A stretch of 64,000 bases of DNA from NCBI GenBank assembly GCA_018292915.2, contig JACVVK020000227.1:62001-126000 (forward strand), given 5' to 3'. The position numbers were made by a program, and so were the translations under genes. Below the pieces are notes generated by a model. The model saw only the letters and a list, made by a program, of their open reading frames with translations, did no database searches and was not told the DNA's origin. The stretch is from Batillaria attramentaria. Lineage: Eukaryota > Mollusca > Gastropoda > Batillariidae. This document shows positions 1-10,683 of the stretch, piece after piece. Position 1 is the first letter of the stretch. Each line of letters starts with the position of its first letter.

Positions 1-534
1 TAATTGTTAAAAATAAATATTTAACGGAAATAGAAAGATAAAAAGCAAAAACGGGGAAACGATGAAGTAGGTTTCAAGAAATCAAACTAAACTTAATGAA
101 ACTCGATTCACACTAAAATCAAACAAACAAACAAACAAACCCAACACACCCCACCTGAATCAGCGGATGGAGAACTTCAAGCAAATATCATTACCCATAA
201 CATATAATGTATAAGATGTGCTTATTTGTGTGTACATGTCTACGGATACTTGTACTTACTGGCATAATCCGTCATTGCGTGATATCTATTTACATTATTG
301 TACAGTACACAACGAGAGGCACGACAGACAACTGACATCAAGAGGAGACCACAACACTTGCAGAGTGTAAATGAAACTTCTAGGACGAACATCGCCATGT
401 GTACATTAGCTAGCAACGCAGTGGAAATACAAATGTTCAACGTCTGCTGCATTTTTATTCACAAAACCGAACACCTCACCTGAATATACAACCGACTGCC
501 ATTTTGTTCACTTTTATATCTTTCAACACAATAT
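1..534. repeat. Segmental duplication, 3' flank of TRIM A
   Basis: This stretch is nearly identical to 28222-28750 in the 3' flank of TRIM D. The two copies share the opening AT-rich segment, the (CAAA)n run near 121-140 and the sequence up to the target site of the retroelement that follows. After that retroelement the homology resumes at 2072. Small open frames here (240-452 minus, 298-483 plus) occur in both copies and resemble no protein family I recognise. Confidence 0.8.
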
Positions 535-545
535 ACAGTGCGAAC

Positions 546-2071
546 TTCTTCTTCTTCTTCTGCGTTCCCTGTTCTGGACTCCGCCTCAGATGATTAGGTT
601 TGTGGTCTTTATATAAGCAGTGGTCTTCAAGAGGTCTGTTTTGCTGCCCCAGAGTTTCTCTGCCAGTGTGGCTCCGTTCGGCCAGTGTTGTGTCCTTGCT
701 TCTTTGAAGAGGGGGCAGGACTGCAGAATGTGTTCCGGGGTTTGAGGGGCCGTTCCGCACGGACAGTCTGGTGAGTGACAGCCCAAGGCGGCACAGGTGG
801 GCACGCAGTCTGCAGTGTCCAGTTCGTAGTCTGAAGATGGTGGTCTGTTCATAACGCTGGAGCTGTGGCATCTGGTCGTTAGATGGGGGATTGTGTTGCG
901 CCGTCCAGATTGCCTTGTACTGATGTTTTACCAGAGTCTTGGCTTCTGTGTAGGAGACTGCCTGCTGGGGTTGCTCTTTTCTGCTGCCAGACTTGGCCAG
1001 TCTGTCTGCCTCTTCGTTTCCTGTGAGACCACAGTGAGCAGGGATCCACTGTACGGCAATCTTCATCTGTTGTGAGAGGGCAGCTAGAAGGTGCTGTGTG
1101 TCTCTTTCCAGCTGCTCACTGGGTGACTGCAGGCTTTGGATGACGGATCTGCAGTCAGTTAGGAAGACGACGTGTGTGGGCAGGGGGGATTCTCTACCAA
1201 TGAGCTTGGCAGCTTCTCGGAGAGCATTGACTTCAGCCCTGAAGTTTGTGGATAGTCGTCCAGCAGGCATGGAGCTTGTTGTGGTGCGGCCATCTGGGTG
1301 GCGGATGAGAATCCCGCTTCCTCCATTCCTGACTGCTGAGTCTGCGGACCCGTCAGTATAGGCGTGTGTCCAGATTGGCATGTTGTAGTCCCGAACCAGC
1401 ATTTCTAGTGAGAGGGATCTAAGCGTGGCTTGTGGCTGGTCGTCCTTGCTGGTCACTCCTGGAACATCTGTAACAAGGAGCACCCCTTCCAGGTTGGTGT
1501 CCCATTCCTCAGCTGCTCGGAGTGGCTCTTGTTCTTCAGGAGTGGATGGCAGGATGTCCATGTGTGTTCTCATCAGCTGTTTGGCCAGGTGGTTGAAGCT
1601 GCCTCTTTTCAGTCGGTTCTTTGTGTGTTCTTGGAGGTGCTGGTGGGCGGGGTGGGTGGCTAGTCTTTTCAGTTTTTCGCTCTGGGTGAGCACTTTCTCC
1701 TCCCTTCGTAGCTCAAGAGAGTGGAGTCCTGTAGTTGTTTCGAGGGTGTGTACGGGTGTTGTTTTCAGCCCGCCTGTGATGATTCGCATGCCTGCGTCCT
1801 GCACCTTGGCCAACCTGCTGGTGTTGCTGTTTGCTGCGGTGGCCCACGCTGCTGCTCCATACTCCATCACAGGGCGTACATTCCCTATGTACACCCTCTT
1901 CAGGATGCTGCTGTTTGCTCCCCACTTAGTACCAGCCAGTTTCTTCATGAGAGAGTCTTTTTGTGGCCCTTTTCTCCATCTCTCTGATGTGGGGGTTCCA
2001 TGTCAGTTTCTTGTCCAGTTTGGTTCCAAGGTATATTGGTGTGTCTTCCTGGGGAATCTGCTGATTGTTGA
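546..2071 (-). mobile_element. 5'-truncated non-LTR retrotransposon with RNase H (I-like group)
   Basis: The insertion is flanked by an 11-bp direct repeat, ACAGTGCGAAC, at 535-545 and 2072-2082. The paralogous locus near 28760-28775 holds a single copy of this site with one mismatch, so it is an empty site. On the minus strand the element starts inside the C-terminal part of the reverse transcriptase, continues through RNase H and a Cys-rich motif, and ends in a (GAA)n-type 3' tail, seen on the plus strand as TTC repeats at 546-558. The 5' truncation, TSD and simple tail fit target-primed reverse transcription. RT plus RNase H suggests the I/Nimb/Ingi group; the exact clade is not determined. 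Confidence 0.85.
586..2071 (-). pseudogene. RT (C-terminal end)-RNase H-zinc knuckle fragment of the non-LTR element
   Basis: The main open frame (start 1948) has an RNase H domain at about residues 195-320. All four acidic catalytic positions are visible: D in YTDGS, E in FRAEV, D in LTDCRS and D in NEEADRLA. The preceding 190 residues look like the RT-RNase H connection. Further upstream, in another frame near 1950-2070, lies the end of the RT domain (IYLGTKLDKKLTWNPHI). Downstream, the CCHC-like stretch (CPCGTAPQTPEHILQSCPLF) is in another frame (586-852), so there are frameshifts near 770-850 and near 1940. The element is dead. Confidence 0.85.
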
Positions 2072-2171
2072 ACAGTGCGAACATCTGGAAGGTTGGTAAC
2101 TGAACCGAGAGTAAAACAAAAGGTGTAGAACGTGAACTGACTACGCCATGATGGTGTGGACTGTGTCTCTG

Positions 2172-2312
2172 ATAAGGGTGGGTGGGTGGTTGGGTGTTTA
2201 ACGTCCTTTTCCACCACATACGGGTGATATCAAAGATGGGGCAACGATGAAAAAGCCAGCACAAATATTCGGCCCCAGCCGGGATGTGAACTAACGACCC
2301 TAGCAATGTGTG
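2172..2312 (-). repeat. SINE-like module (degraded tRNA head), shared with 28873-29480
   Basis: A (TGGG)n-type end is followed by the TTTAACGTCC and CCACCACATA core and a degraded tRNA-related segment. The same module with a better preserved tRNA head lies at 15840-15990 and 25395-25560. The matching copy in the TRIM D flank is split by a MITE. It lies 35 nt below the stop codon of TRIM A. Confidence 0.6.
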
Positions 2313-2344
2313 TAACTCTCTCTCTCCATCTCTGTCCTTCACCT

Positions 2345-4051
2345 TCAAGCGATTGGTTTACAATTGAGGATCGTGCCGCCCCTACAGGCGACCCACAGGC
2401 GACCTCTGGTGTCCGTGTTGAGCGCCGTGGGTTGCACCAGCAGCGGACAGCCCGGGGCCAGGTAGCGCGCGAAGCTCAGGCGCCCGTCCTGCACGTTCAC
2501 CACGTGGATGGCGTCGTTGAGCTCATCAGCCACCAGCAGCACCTCGTGACCGCCCAGCGTGTAGAAACACACGTCCGACGGCTGGAAGGGCGCTACAGGC
2601 GGGCTGTAGGTGGCGATGGCGTCCGGCTGTGGGCGTCGGTACAGCCGCACTGTGCGCTGGAGGTCTGGTGCCTGCGCTTCCTCCAGCACCACAAACAGCT
2701 GCCGGCAGGCGTCAACGTCGAACGCACGATGAGCGCCACATGTCACAGTACATTCTTTTGTTGATTCGGTTTTGAATGGATCTTCAGACACTATCTGATT
2801 AGTAAACACAGTTGCCTGTCCTGTCAGGTCGTTGTTCAAACGAAGGAACCTGGTTAGTTCTTGTTCAGTCTTCTTTGCAAACGTAATAATGTTTCCCGTC
2901 GTTTGTACCGGACACATTGCGGAACCATTTTTACGCGGCGCCTATGTTACTTTGGCACGGACATCCTCTTTATGAGTATCAACAACTTTGCCGTCAGTAC
3001 TGAACCTTTCACACGTTGCACCTTCACGCATCATACTCGGTTCATACGAAACCCACACCTCACCTTCAGTCATGGGACACACGTGATAAACGTCAGTGTC
3101 CGGATCCTCCCGACATCGAAACTGCTCCATCACTGTCACTTCAGGCGCTGACATCGCCATCTCCATCTTGGCCGCGCTACCCATGTAGTCGCGCGTGTGC
3201 TCTAACGTGGCGTCGAGTGTAGCGCTGAAGCGGAGGACAGGACGGCAGACGGTCGCCATCTGTTTTGTCGTCAGTTTCTGCACGGCTTCCTCGCTGCCAC
3301 GTCCGCATCTCATCTCTCTGGCCACAGTCACCAGCTCACAGCCCGCTCCGCTGTCCACAGCCTGCTGCACCCGCTGCTGTAGCTTGGTCAGTTGCTGCAG
3401 GTTTTGCTGCAGACAGTGCAGGTCCGCCTTGTGTGTGTCCGTGATGTCAGTGGTGATGTTGTGTAGCGAGGCCAGCGCGTCGTCCGTGTACTTGTCGACT
3501 GCCGCCTTCAGTGTGGCCTGTCTGTTGCGGATGTTGGCCACCAGGGCGGCGTGTTTGTCCTTCACCGCCTGCTGCTCTTGTGTGACGAGCTGCACGTTTA
3601 TCTGAACATCACCCACACAACGCTCTAATCGCTCTATATCTTTCTCCAGCCGGGCCTTGAAGCGACTTCCGGCTTCTGCAATATCTTCAAACTCATGCTT
3701 CTTGTGATTTTCTACCAAGCATGTCGTACACATAGCAACATCACAGTCCACACAATATAAGTCAGCCTCTTTCTTGGGATGTTTTCTGCAGTAAGATCGT
3801 TCCAACTCCTCAGGTTTCATGTAGAAGTTGTTCTTGAAGGCAGAGACGCCATCTTGTGGAACTTGAATTTCTTCCCGACAAGATGGACAGGGGAACTTTC
3901 CGCTCGGATGACTGCTAACTAGATCCTTCAGACACGCTTCACAGAACGTGTGGGAACAAGGCAGCAGTTTGGGTGATCGGAAAGTGTCCAGACAAAGAGG
4001 ACAGGTCAGGTACTCCTCAACTGTAGACTTTTCATTCTCACAGGTTGCCAT
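2345..4051 (-). pseudogene. TRIM paralog A: RING-Bbox-coiled coil open, in-frame stop before the C-terminal domain
   Basis: The start is the ATG at 4051, in the same MATCENEK context as paralog C. The RING finger (C3HC4) covers about residues 17-58, with CPLC, CSH, CEAC and CPSC. The B-box spans about 88-128 (YCRKH, CVDC, CTTC, HKKH), followed by a coiled coil to about 260. Codon 370 is TAG (plus strand 2942-2944) where the other copies have TGG in a VTWxP context. Downstream the frame stays open to 2345 and encodes the linker and NHL/propeller-like part. No other break is visible, so the lesion may be recent, and a 369-residue RBCC-only protein is possible. A splice acceptor (TTTCAG) at 4137-4138 implies a 5'-UTR intron. 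The N-terminus resembles C, while the C-terminus and 3' flank resemble D. RING TRIMs are ubiquitin E3 ligases; the substrate is unknown. Confidence 0.8.
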
Positions 4052-4480
4052 GGTACAGAGTGAAACGTGAGGGTTGGGTGAATGTAAGCGAGTCGTCAAC
4101 AGGTTCCCTGCCTGGTGAGACTTGTGACACCAGTACCTGAAACATGTACATCTTTGTGTTTGTAAAACACACACACGGCGCGCGCGTATCAATACCGCGA
4201 ATTGTCAGTATCTTGGCACAGTGCCGGCTCTGAATTCATTGATTATGGTTGTGCATCCGGCCACGTGTACACGGACAACTTTAGTTCAGAACTACAGTAG
4301 GCTATACTGACACGACTGGCAAAGAAACTGAGAGTGGACCAGACCGTCTACGGCCTACCTGACAGTACCTGTATGTCACTTGTATGTTGCTGTTTGATGT
4401 CAACACTGAACACTTACCACGAAACAAGCACCTTACTATTCCCACTCTTGTCTGTCGTAACCTTAGACAGTTTATACATA

Positions 4481-4955
4481 CAGTGGACGCCGGATATAAG
4501 CAACTCGGATATAAGAAAACTCGGTTATTGCCAACGAATTTTTTCCCCCGGCCAAACTCTTCTTTATTATGTATTACAAAAACTCGGATACAAGAAACTC
4601 GCTTATAAGAAAACACGGTTTTAGGAAAGCAAATTTCTTGTCCCGCTTGATACAAAAACTCGGATATAAGAAACCGAAAGTACATTTCCAAGAAAATTTC
4701 ACTCATTGTAAGAAACCGAAAGTACATTTCCAAGAAAATTTCACTCATTCTAAGAAAACAGGTCAGGTCTGACGTCACTTAGGACAGGCACATGATGGCG
4801 CATGATTTTCTTTTCTTGAATTGGTTCTTTACCATTTTGTTCCGTGCAAAATTGAATGTTGGCAAGAAGAAAAAATACGAGATGCATTTTTGTTGTTCTA
4901 TTGTTATATGTTGTTTTTCTTATTATTTTGTTTTTTTGCCGGATTGGGAGCTCAG

Positions 4956-5004
<49 letters not shown>

Positions 5005-5726
5005 GTCTGTCTCTGTCTACAGGGCTCGCGTTAAGGAGAATAAAACTATCAGTATTAGACTAACTGTTGATCAATTCTTTTCTTAGACAATATACGTGGT
5101 CCATCTTTCCTCCATCCCCCTTCCCCCTCCCAACAGAAAAAAAAGCTACTTTGCAGCTTTTTTCAGCCAAATTAGACGCGGAAAGCATCGCATATCATAC
5201 TCTAATGGGACGAGTGTTTTATAGATCAAAAGTTGATACATAATGCACTTTTAATATATCCTATAAATACAAGGGAATTCTCTCTCTCTCTCTCTCTCCC
5301 CTTAGTTCTTTTTTGTTTGTTTGTTTGGTTGGTTGGTTGGTTTGGTTTTTTTTTTTTTCTTTCTTTTTGTTTTTGTTTTTCTTACCACATGACCGCCAGC
5401 GCTACAGTTGGGAAGCAAAAACAGTATTTTCATGTTCAAACAAAAAAATCTGACATTGAAGGACACAAGCGCACTGGTGTATATTAACTCTACACATATA
5501 TATTCTGTGCAGGTCTTTAAGAGAAACCAGATATTTCTTAATTTAATGCAAAACATACACGAACTGAGAAAAAAGAAATGTTTTAAACCTTTTTTTCACT
5601 GAACTCGGTTGTAAGAAATATTTTTCAAAATACTTTCTTATATCCGACTTTCAGATATAAGAAAACTCGGATATAAGAAACCAAAAAATTCACCCCCCTC
5701 GAGTTTCTTATAACCGGCGTATACTG
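4481..5726 (+). mobile_element. Non-autonomous pogo/Tigger-like DNA transposon
   Basis: The element is bounded by TA on both sides (4479-4480 and 5727-5728). Its ends are imperfect inverted repeats, CAGTGGACGCCGGATATAAG on the left and CAGTATACGCCGG in reverse complement on the right. Subterminal sequence is rich in ATATAAG/CTCGG motifs. Further family members lie at 17321-19580 and 24283-27101. It lacks the transposase start present in the 17321-19580 copy. A (CT)n(TA)n tract lies at 4955-5004. The TRIM C flank near 23350-23370 is an empty site. Confidence 0.85.
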
Positions 5727-5762
5727 TAGCACAATACAGACAGAGTGTATTACTGAATAACA

Positions 5763-6189
5763 CAGACTTCACAAAAAGTTAAGGACCAGTCACCATAAGG
5801 GGTGACAGTTTCAATAAATCAGAAAAAAATAAACGAATAAGATTTTTCCCGTAAAATTCGGTAGCAAGGTTAAGGGGTAATTAGTGAACATGGCGACCAC
5901 TGTGTGGATGGCACGTGCGCGTCACACAGCATGCTTGGCGCGTTTGAAAATCTGCAATTTCGGCAAAACTAGACCGAGTGTCAGTGTTCAGTGAGCGATA
6001 CCTGGGGCTTTCTGCACGGCAAAAATGAGATGCAGGTCAAAGAATGCATCCCTGGTTATGAACTATTCTCATTTGTTTGCCTACATTAGCCGCCGTTTTA
6101 GAGACTGATGTTCAGCACTACACCAGCATGCCACCACGACAAAAGTTGAATGATATTTGCAAGTGGTCCTTAACTTTTTGTGAAGGCTG
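5763..6189. mobile_element. Tc1/mariner-like MITE, 427 bp
   Basis: Inverted terminal repeats of about 26 bp begin with CAG and include CTTCACAAAAAGTTAAGGAC at each end. The right side is followed by TA (6190-6191); the left equivalent reads CA at 5761-5762, which looks like a mutated TA. The paralogous sequence near 23385-23400 lacks it and has a single TA. No transposase is present, so it is non-autonomous. Confidence 0.8.
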
Positions 6190-6813
6190 TACATTGGTAA
6201 CAGCGGCCGGAACGACATCATTGCAACGTTACCGTCTACTGATCCGCCCGTCCCGTTCTCAGTCTGTCGTGATCTTAGTTTATACATCAGTAGTATAGTA
6301 CAGATACATGGCTACGTTACTAGGGAAACACGACAATCACTTCTGTATAAAACAAACATTGTGAAACCAGAGGACGATTACCTGTCTCAGTCTGTGTTCC
6401 TTACGTCAGTCACTCCACGTATCTGGCTTCCTGTCGTCCACCGTGCTATAGGGGACGACTCGTGCAACCTGAAGTCGCTCCAACCTCCATGTGTGTTCCT
6501 ATGCACATTTACACGAGAAAGATCAAATGTGACTTCAGGGTTTACTGACTTAACCCAACAACACAGCTTGTAAAATCAGGTTCATGTGACACTACTCCTG
6601 ACACTGAGTGACAAGATCCAACAACTATGTCCGCTACTGTCTGGGTGACGCGTTCTCTACACGGCCTGTACTGATGTGACTATAAATAGAGAGTATCTAA
6701 ATATAGACATGGCACAGTGTGCGGTGGGTTTTCCCAACATGGCACGTCTTGTCTACTTTCGGTTCTGACTGTGAATAGTCATGTCAACTCTGACTTTCTT
6801 GTCACACGCACCG

Positions 6814-6814
<1 letters not shown>

Positions 6815-6885
<71 letters not shown>

Positions 6886-6926
6886 CCCCCCTCCCCCCTC
6901 TCTCTCTCTCTCACACACACACACAA
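6815..6926. repeat. (CA)n-C-rich-(CT)n-(CA)n microsatellite
   Basis: About 70 bp of CA dinucleotides are followed by C-rich sequence, CT repeats and a second short CA tract. Frames reading polythreonine-histidine or polycysteine-valine here are low-complexity artefacts. Confidence 0.98.
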
Positions 6927-7029
6927 GCTTCGATCGTTAGACATGTTACCAATTAGAACATCACCTTTTGTAACAAATGCGAGTACTCATGCGAAAAATC
7001 ACACTATCCAAGCCACCGTCGTACCTGAC

Positions 7030-7460
7030 TAATAGCCTCTTTAAATACCCCTGCAGGCAATACAAGACACTGAGGAACGATCTGGTCGCGACTAGACATA
7101 TTCAAGTCCAGTCTGTCTTACGCTGGGGCACGGGAATGGAATCTGCTTCCAAAAACTTTAAAATCCACCACGTCTGTGAATTCTTTCAGGGCCCGGCTGC
7201 ACAAGCACTTATTACACCAAACAGACCACTAGACCAGGCCGAATAAACCGTATCACCCATAGCGCTTATCATTTTCATCTCTAAACTTTTGTGATATTCA
7301 CACATCTTACCTCTCGACCGGTTATATGTATATTTATATATGTATACACTACCGTCAGACATCTACATTGCCAAACAATATGTGCATGAAGTTACGTTGA
7401 TTGTTTTGCCCGTTATACTGTTTTTATCACTATGCTTTTTTGTATTGTAGTGATCATTTA

Positions 7461-7535
<75 letters not shown>

Positions 7536-7655
7536 TCAGTATTTCTTTGTAGTGTAGTTTTCCTGGTTTTGCAAGGACAATTTAAGACAGAAGACAGGTC
7601 GTTGTACCTATATCTTTTTTATCCTTGGAAAATAAAGTTTCGTTTCATTTCATTT
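7030..7655 (+). mobile_element. 3' end of a CR1/jockey-like non-LTR retrotransposon
   Basis: On the plus strand near 7136-7230 one frame reads WNLLPKTLKS, then FRARLHKHLL and a stop. This is the WNxLP...FRxxLxKHL end typical of CR1/jockey-type reverse transcriptase ORFs. A 3' UTR follows that contains a (TG)n tract (7463-7534), and the element ends in a pentamer tail (TTTCA repeats near 7630-7650) after AATAAAG. Only the extreme 3' end is present; the upstream limit is unclear. Confidence 0.6.
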
Positions 7656-7773
7656 CATCTCTCTCTCTGTCTCTCTCTCCCTCTCCAGGCTCCCTCCCCC
7701 TCTCTCTCTCTCTCTAAATGCTTATCCTTAATGAAAAAAAAACGTTTCATCATCATCATCATCATCATCATCA

Positions 7774-7854
<81 letters not shown>

Positions 7855-7943
7855 ACACCACACACACACACACCACACCACACACACACACACACACACA
7901 CACACACCACACCACACACACACACACACACACACACACCACA

Positions 7944-8039
<96 letters not shown>

Positions 8040-8216
8040 ACACACCACACCACACATCTTACCTCTCGACCGGTTATATGTATATTTATATATGTATACA
8101 CTACCGTCAGACATCTACATTGCCAAACAATATGTGCATGAAGTTACGTTGTTTGTTTTGTCCGTTATACCGTTTTTAGCACTAGAGTGCTTCTTTTGTA
8201 TTGTAGTGATCATTTA

Positions 8217-8224
<8 letters not shown>
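7303..8224. repeat. Duplicated retroelement 3' UTR with intervening microsatellites
   Basis: The segment 7303-7465 (ACATCTTACCTCTCGACCGG onward) recurs at 8055-8222 with few differences, and both copies run into (TG)n. Between them are a (CATC)-type tract at 7749-7775, (CT)n to 7799 and a 255-bp CA array interrupted by CCACACCA punctuation. The nested frames in this interval are repeat artefacts. Confidence 0.85.

Positions 8225-8297
<73 letters not shown>
8219..8297. repeat. (TG)n microsatellite
   Basis: An uninterrupted TG array at the end of the second 3' UTR copy. It marks the boundary with the spacer that is triplicated in this window. Confidence 0.97.
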
Positions 8298-8298
<1 letters not shown>

Positions 8299-9242
8299 GT
8301 TTTGAGGGATTTAGGGGTTGAGAAAGATTCCAGTATGACTCGAGTTACTCTGAACTGAGCAGTGTTTTGGGGATTTCACCGATGGGATATATGTCCCTGT
8401 CTACCTATAACCTTAGTGCTTCTTTATATATGCACGGGGAAGTAAACAATTTACATACACGTATAACATGATCACCAGAAATACAGACGCTTTCATCATT
8501 TGATGTGTAAATTAGATAGCGTCTACTGATGTCCCGCGTAACAACGCCCGGAAGTGAGATCAGCGGAAATGGCATTGAAGGACTAGCGCCCCACCCCACT
8601 TCGGGATGTTAATTAATCGTCTTCTCTCCGCTAATATTTACTGATTTATTTCAGTGTGTATGTGATCACTCTATAGAAAAGAGAAAAGCCTTAAAACTCT
8701 TTTACGTGTTTTCATGACGTGAATGCTAACTACTAAGAATATCAGAGTTGAACAGGAAATCAGATCTTAACATAACATGCTATGGAATCTCAATACCTGA
8801 CACCAACTCCATTACCGTCAACGTTCCTCGGTGCAATTCCTAGAACATACAGAAGCCATGGTGGAAAGCGTACGCGCTGATTTAAAAGCAATGACAATCT
8901 CTACTCTGTATGGAAGAAAGCCGCGATATGAGAGGAAGTATGACAAGTACTAATTAGAGAAGACGAAACATGAAAACAGCAGCTTACCTGTCAGAGTTTA
9001 CCAGAGACGCTCACTGTCGTGATATAAAGCGAGATTTTTCAGAAATGCAAGTCAGCAGTGGCTCACAGTAAGCGGTGTAAGCAGCGGCTGTACTGTGTGA
9101 ACAGATTCTCAGATTACATGTGTGTTGCGGCACAGTCGGTGTCACATGTTAACCTTCCCCGCCATTCATTGGTTCTGACTTGGCCTGACTGACCCCCGAG
9201 GCCAAGTGATACGCTGCACATTTTAAAGTTATTCAAATGGAG

Positions 9243-9246
<4 letters not shown>

Positions 9247-9304
<58 letters not shown>

Positions 9305-9351
9305 CTTTGATGTTTTCAGTATTCAAGCAGGGTATACGTGACACGAGAGAG

Positions 9352-9413
<62 letters not shown>
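9247..9413. repeat. (GT)n and (GA)n microsatellites
   Basis: A GT array (9247-9302) and a GA array (about 9345-9413) are separated by a short unique segment. The same pair occurs at 33405-33540 and 41148-41278, so the arrangement predates the spacer duplication. Confidence 0.97.
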
Positions 9414-9416
<3 letters not shown>

Positions 9417-9619
9417 ACGAACGAACGTGCTTTATTTTCCAACGGAAGTGATTTAACCAAACAATGAATAATTTTCAATCAGCCGTTTCCATAATTAAAA
9501 AAAAGGCTACAGAAGGCAAATGAAGTTTCTTCTTATACGAGATGCAGACATTTCACTCGGTGTTTCAGTTTCAAGCAGGTGGGAAAACTTTTCCTGAGAG
9601 TGGAACGTGAGCGAATTAC

Positions 9620-9660
<41 letters not shown>

Positions 9661-9821
9661 AGAAGAAGAAGAAAATATTGATAATTGGGGGGGGGGGGGG
9701 GGTTCTAATACAGTATAGAGTACTACACGAAGTGCGAGCACGTGGAAAGCAGTATATATGGGGGGGGGGGGGGGGGGAAGTCAAGGTACTGACAGCAAGT
9801 AACGCTCTTATGTTTCCACAG

Positions 9822-9989
9822 CGTCTAACTACAAAATACCATGCTGCATCTGACAGTGACGTTGACAAGTTTCTACGAGAGTTATTACATGATATTACGA
9901 ATACGATATTATATTATGAATTCATGGCCGTTGCCGCTATGAAACTAAGAGTAAATGACTTGTATAAGAGAAGCCAACATGTGATGTAG
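9822..9989 (+). CDS. Short conserved frame, possible terminal exon (copy 1)
   Basis: After a sequence that looks like a splice acceptor (TTTCCACAG at 9813-9821), an open frame of 55 codons runs to TAG at 9987-9989 and ends in DLYKRSQHVM. The same frame is present at 35896-36063 and 41729-41908. I recognise no domain. It may be a small exon or simply an open stretch in a duplicated spacer; the flanks are about as well conserved, so coding potential is unproven. Confidence 0.25.
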   Translation, partial: RLTTKYHAASDSDVDKFLRELLHDITNTILYYEFMAVAAMKLRVNDLYKRSQHVM

Positions 9990-10336
9990 TCGTTACAACA
10001 CTATACTGTAGTTCAAACTAACAGACATCGGTTCTGACATGGAATTGTAAGGTGATGTTTTCTCAACAATTATGTAGGACGCAGTCTAGTGAACTCGGTG
10101 CGACATTCTGACCGAATGCATAAAAGGTGAAGTAAACTGATGATCAAAACTAATCACAGGATATTGTTTTTAAATCATATATAATAACAATAGGTGACTA
10201 TATCCGACCTGTTTCGTCTTAAACCATCGGTCACAAGCTCTATATTTACATGAGTTTGATCTTTATGAGCTGTTTAATATGAACAGTTCACCAGTTCCAC
10301 ACGCCCTCTCAATTTCTCATCCTTATTACATGTACA

Positions 10337-10391
<55 letters not shown>

Positions 10392-10593
10392 CGCGTAAGT
10401 TCTTTACTTACATGAGTTTGATCTTTATGAGCTGTTTAATATGAACAGTTCACCAGTTCCACAAGCCCTCTGAATTTCTTATCCTTATTACATGTACAGT
10501 TTGTGTCAGCGTCTCAGTAACATCCAAAAATACAAATCAAAACTCGTGGGCTATAGAAAATATAATGCTAAATAATATATACATACAATTAAG

Positions 10594-10597
<4 letters not shown>

Positions 10598-10672
<75 letters not shown>
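10598..10672. repeat. (GT)n microsatellite next to the TRIM B stop codon
   Basis: A GT array ends about 12 nt below the stop codon of remnant B. Equivalent arrays lie 19-70 nt below the stops of E (36416-36457) and F (42546-42604). Confidence 0.97.
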
Positions 10673-10678
<6 letters not shown>

Positions 10679-10683
10679 CAGGT

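Larger units (their letters stand above)
4210..6830. repeat. Segmental duplication, 5' flank shared by TRIM A and TRIM C
   Basis: The sequence from 4210 to 4480, and again from 6190 to about 6830, is paralogous to 23100-24010 upstream of TRIM C. The A copy carries two extra DNA elements (4481-5726 and 5763-6189) that are absent from C, so both inserted after the duplication or were lost from C. No coding region of its own is evident. Confidence 0.8.
8300..10683. repeat. Spacer unit 1 of a three-copy segmental duplication (3' side of TRIM B)
   Basis: Blocks near 8380-8580, 8800-9120, 9500-9990 and 10060-10560 recur at 32280-33480 plus 35640-36480, and again at 39120-42610. The match includes the segment next to the TRIM stop codon (GAGTTTGATCTTTATGAGCT). 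A roughly 100-bp block is repeated at 10249-10330 and 10411-10500, separated by (GT)n; TRIM F has the same internal duplication and TRIM E has one copy. No convincing gene is seen apart from the short plus-strand frame at 9822-9989. Confidence 0.8.

Noticed and set aside
1425..2099. 224-codon plus-strand frame
   Set aside because: Antisense to the RT-RNase H fragment of the I-like element, which has intact motifs on minus.
7569..8141. 190-codon frame with poly-Thr/His (and Cys/Val frames on minus)
   Set aside because: Translation of CA/GT dinucleotide arrays; no real protein.
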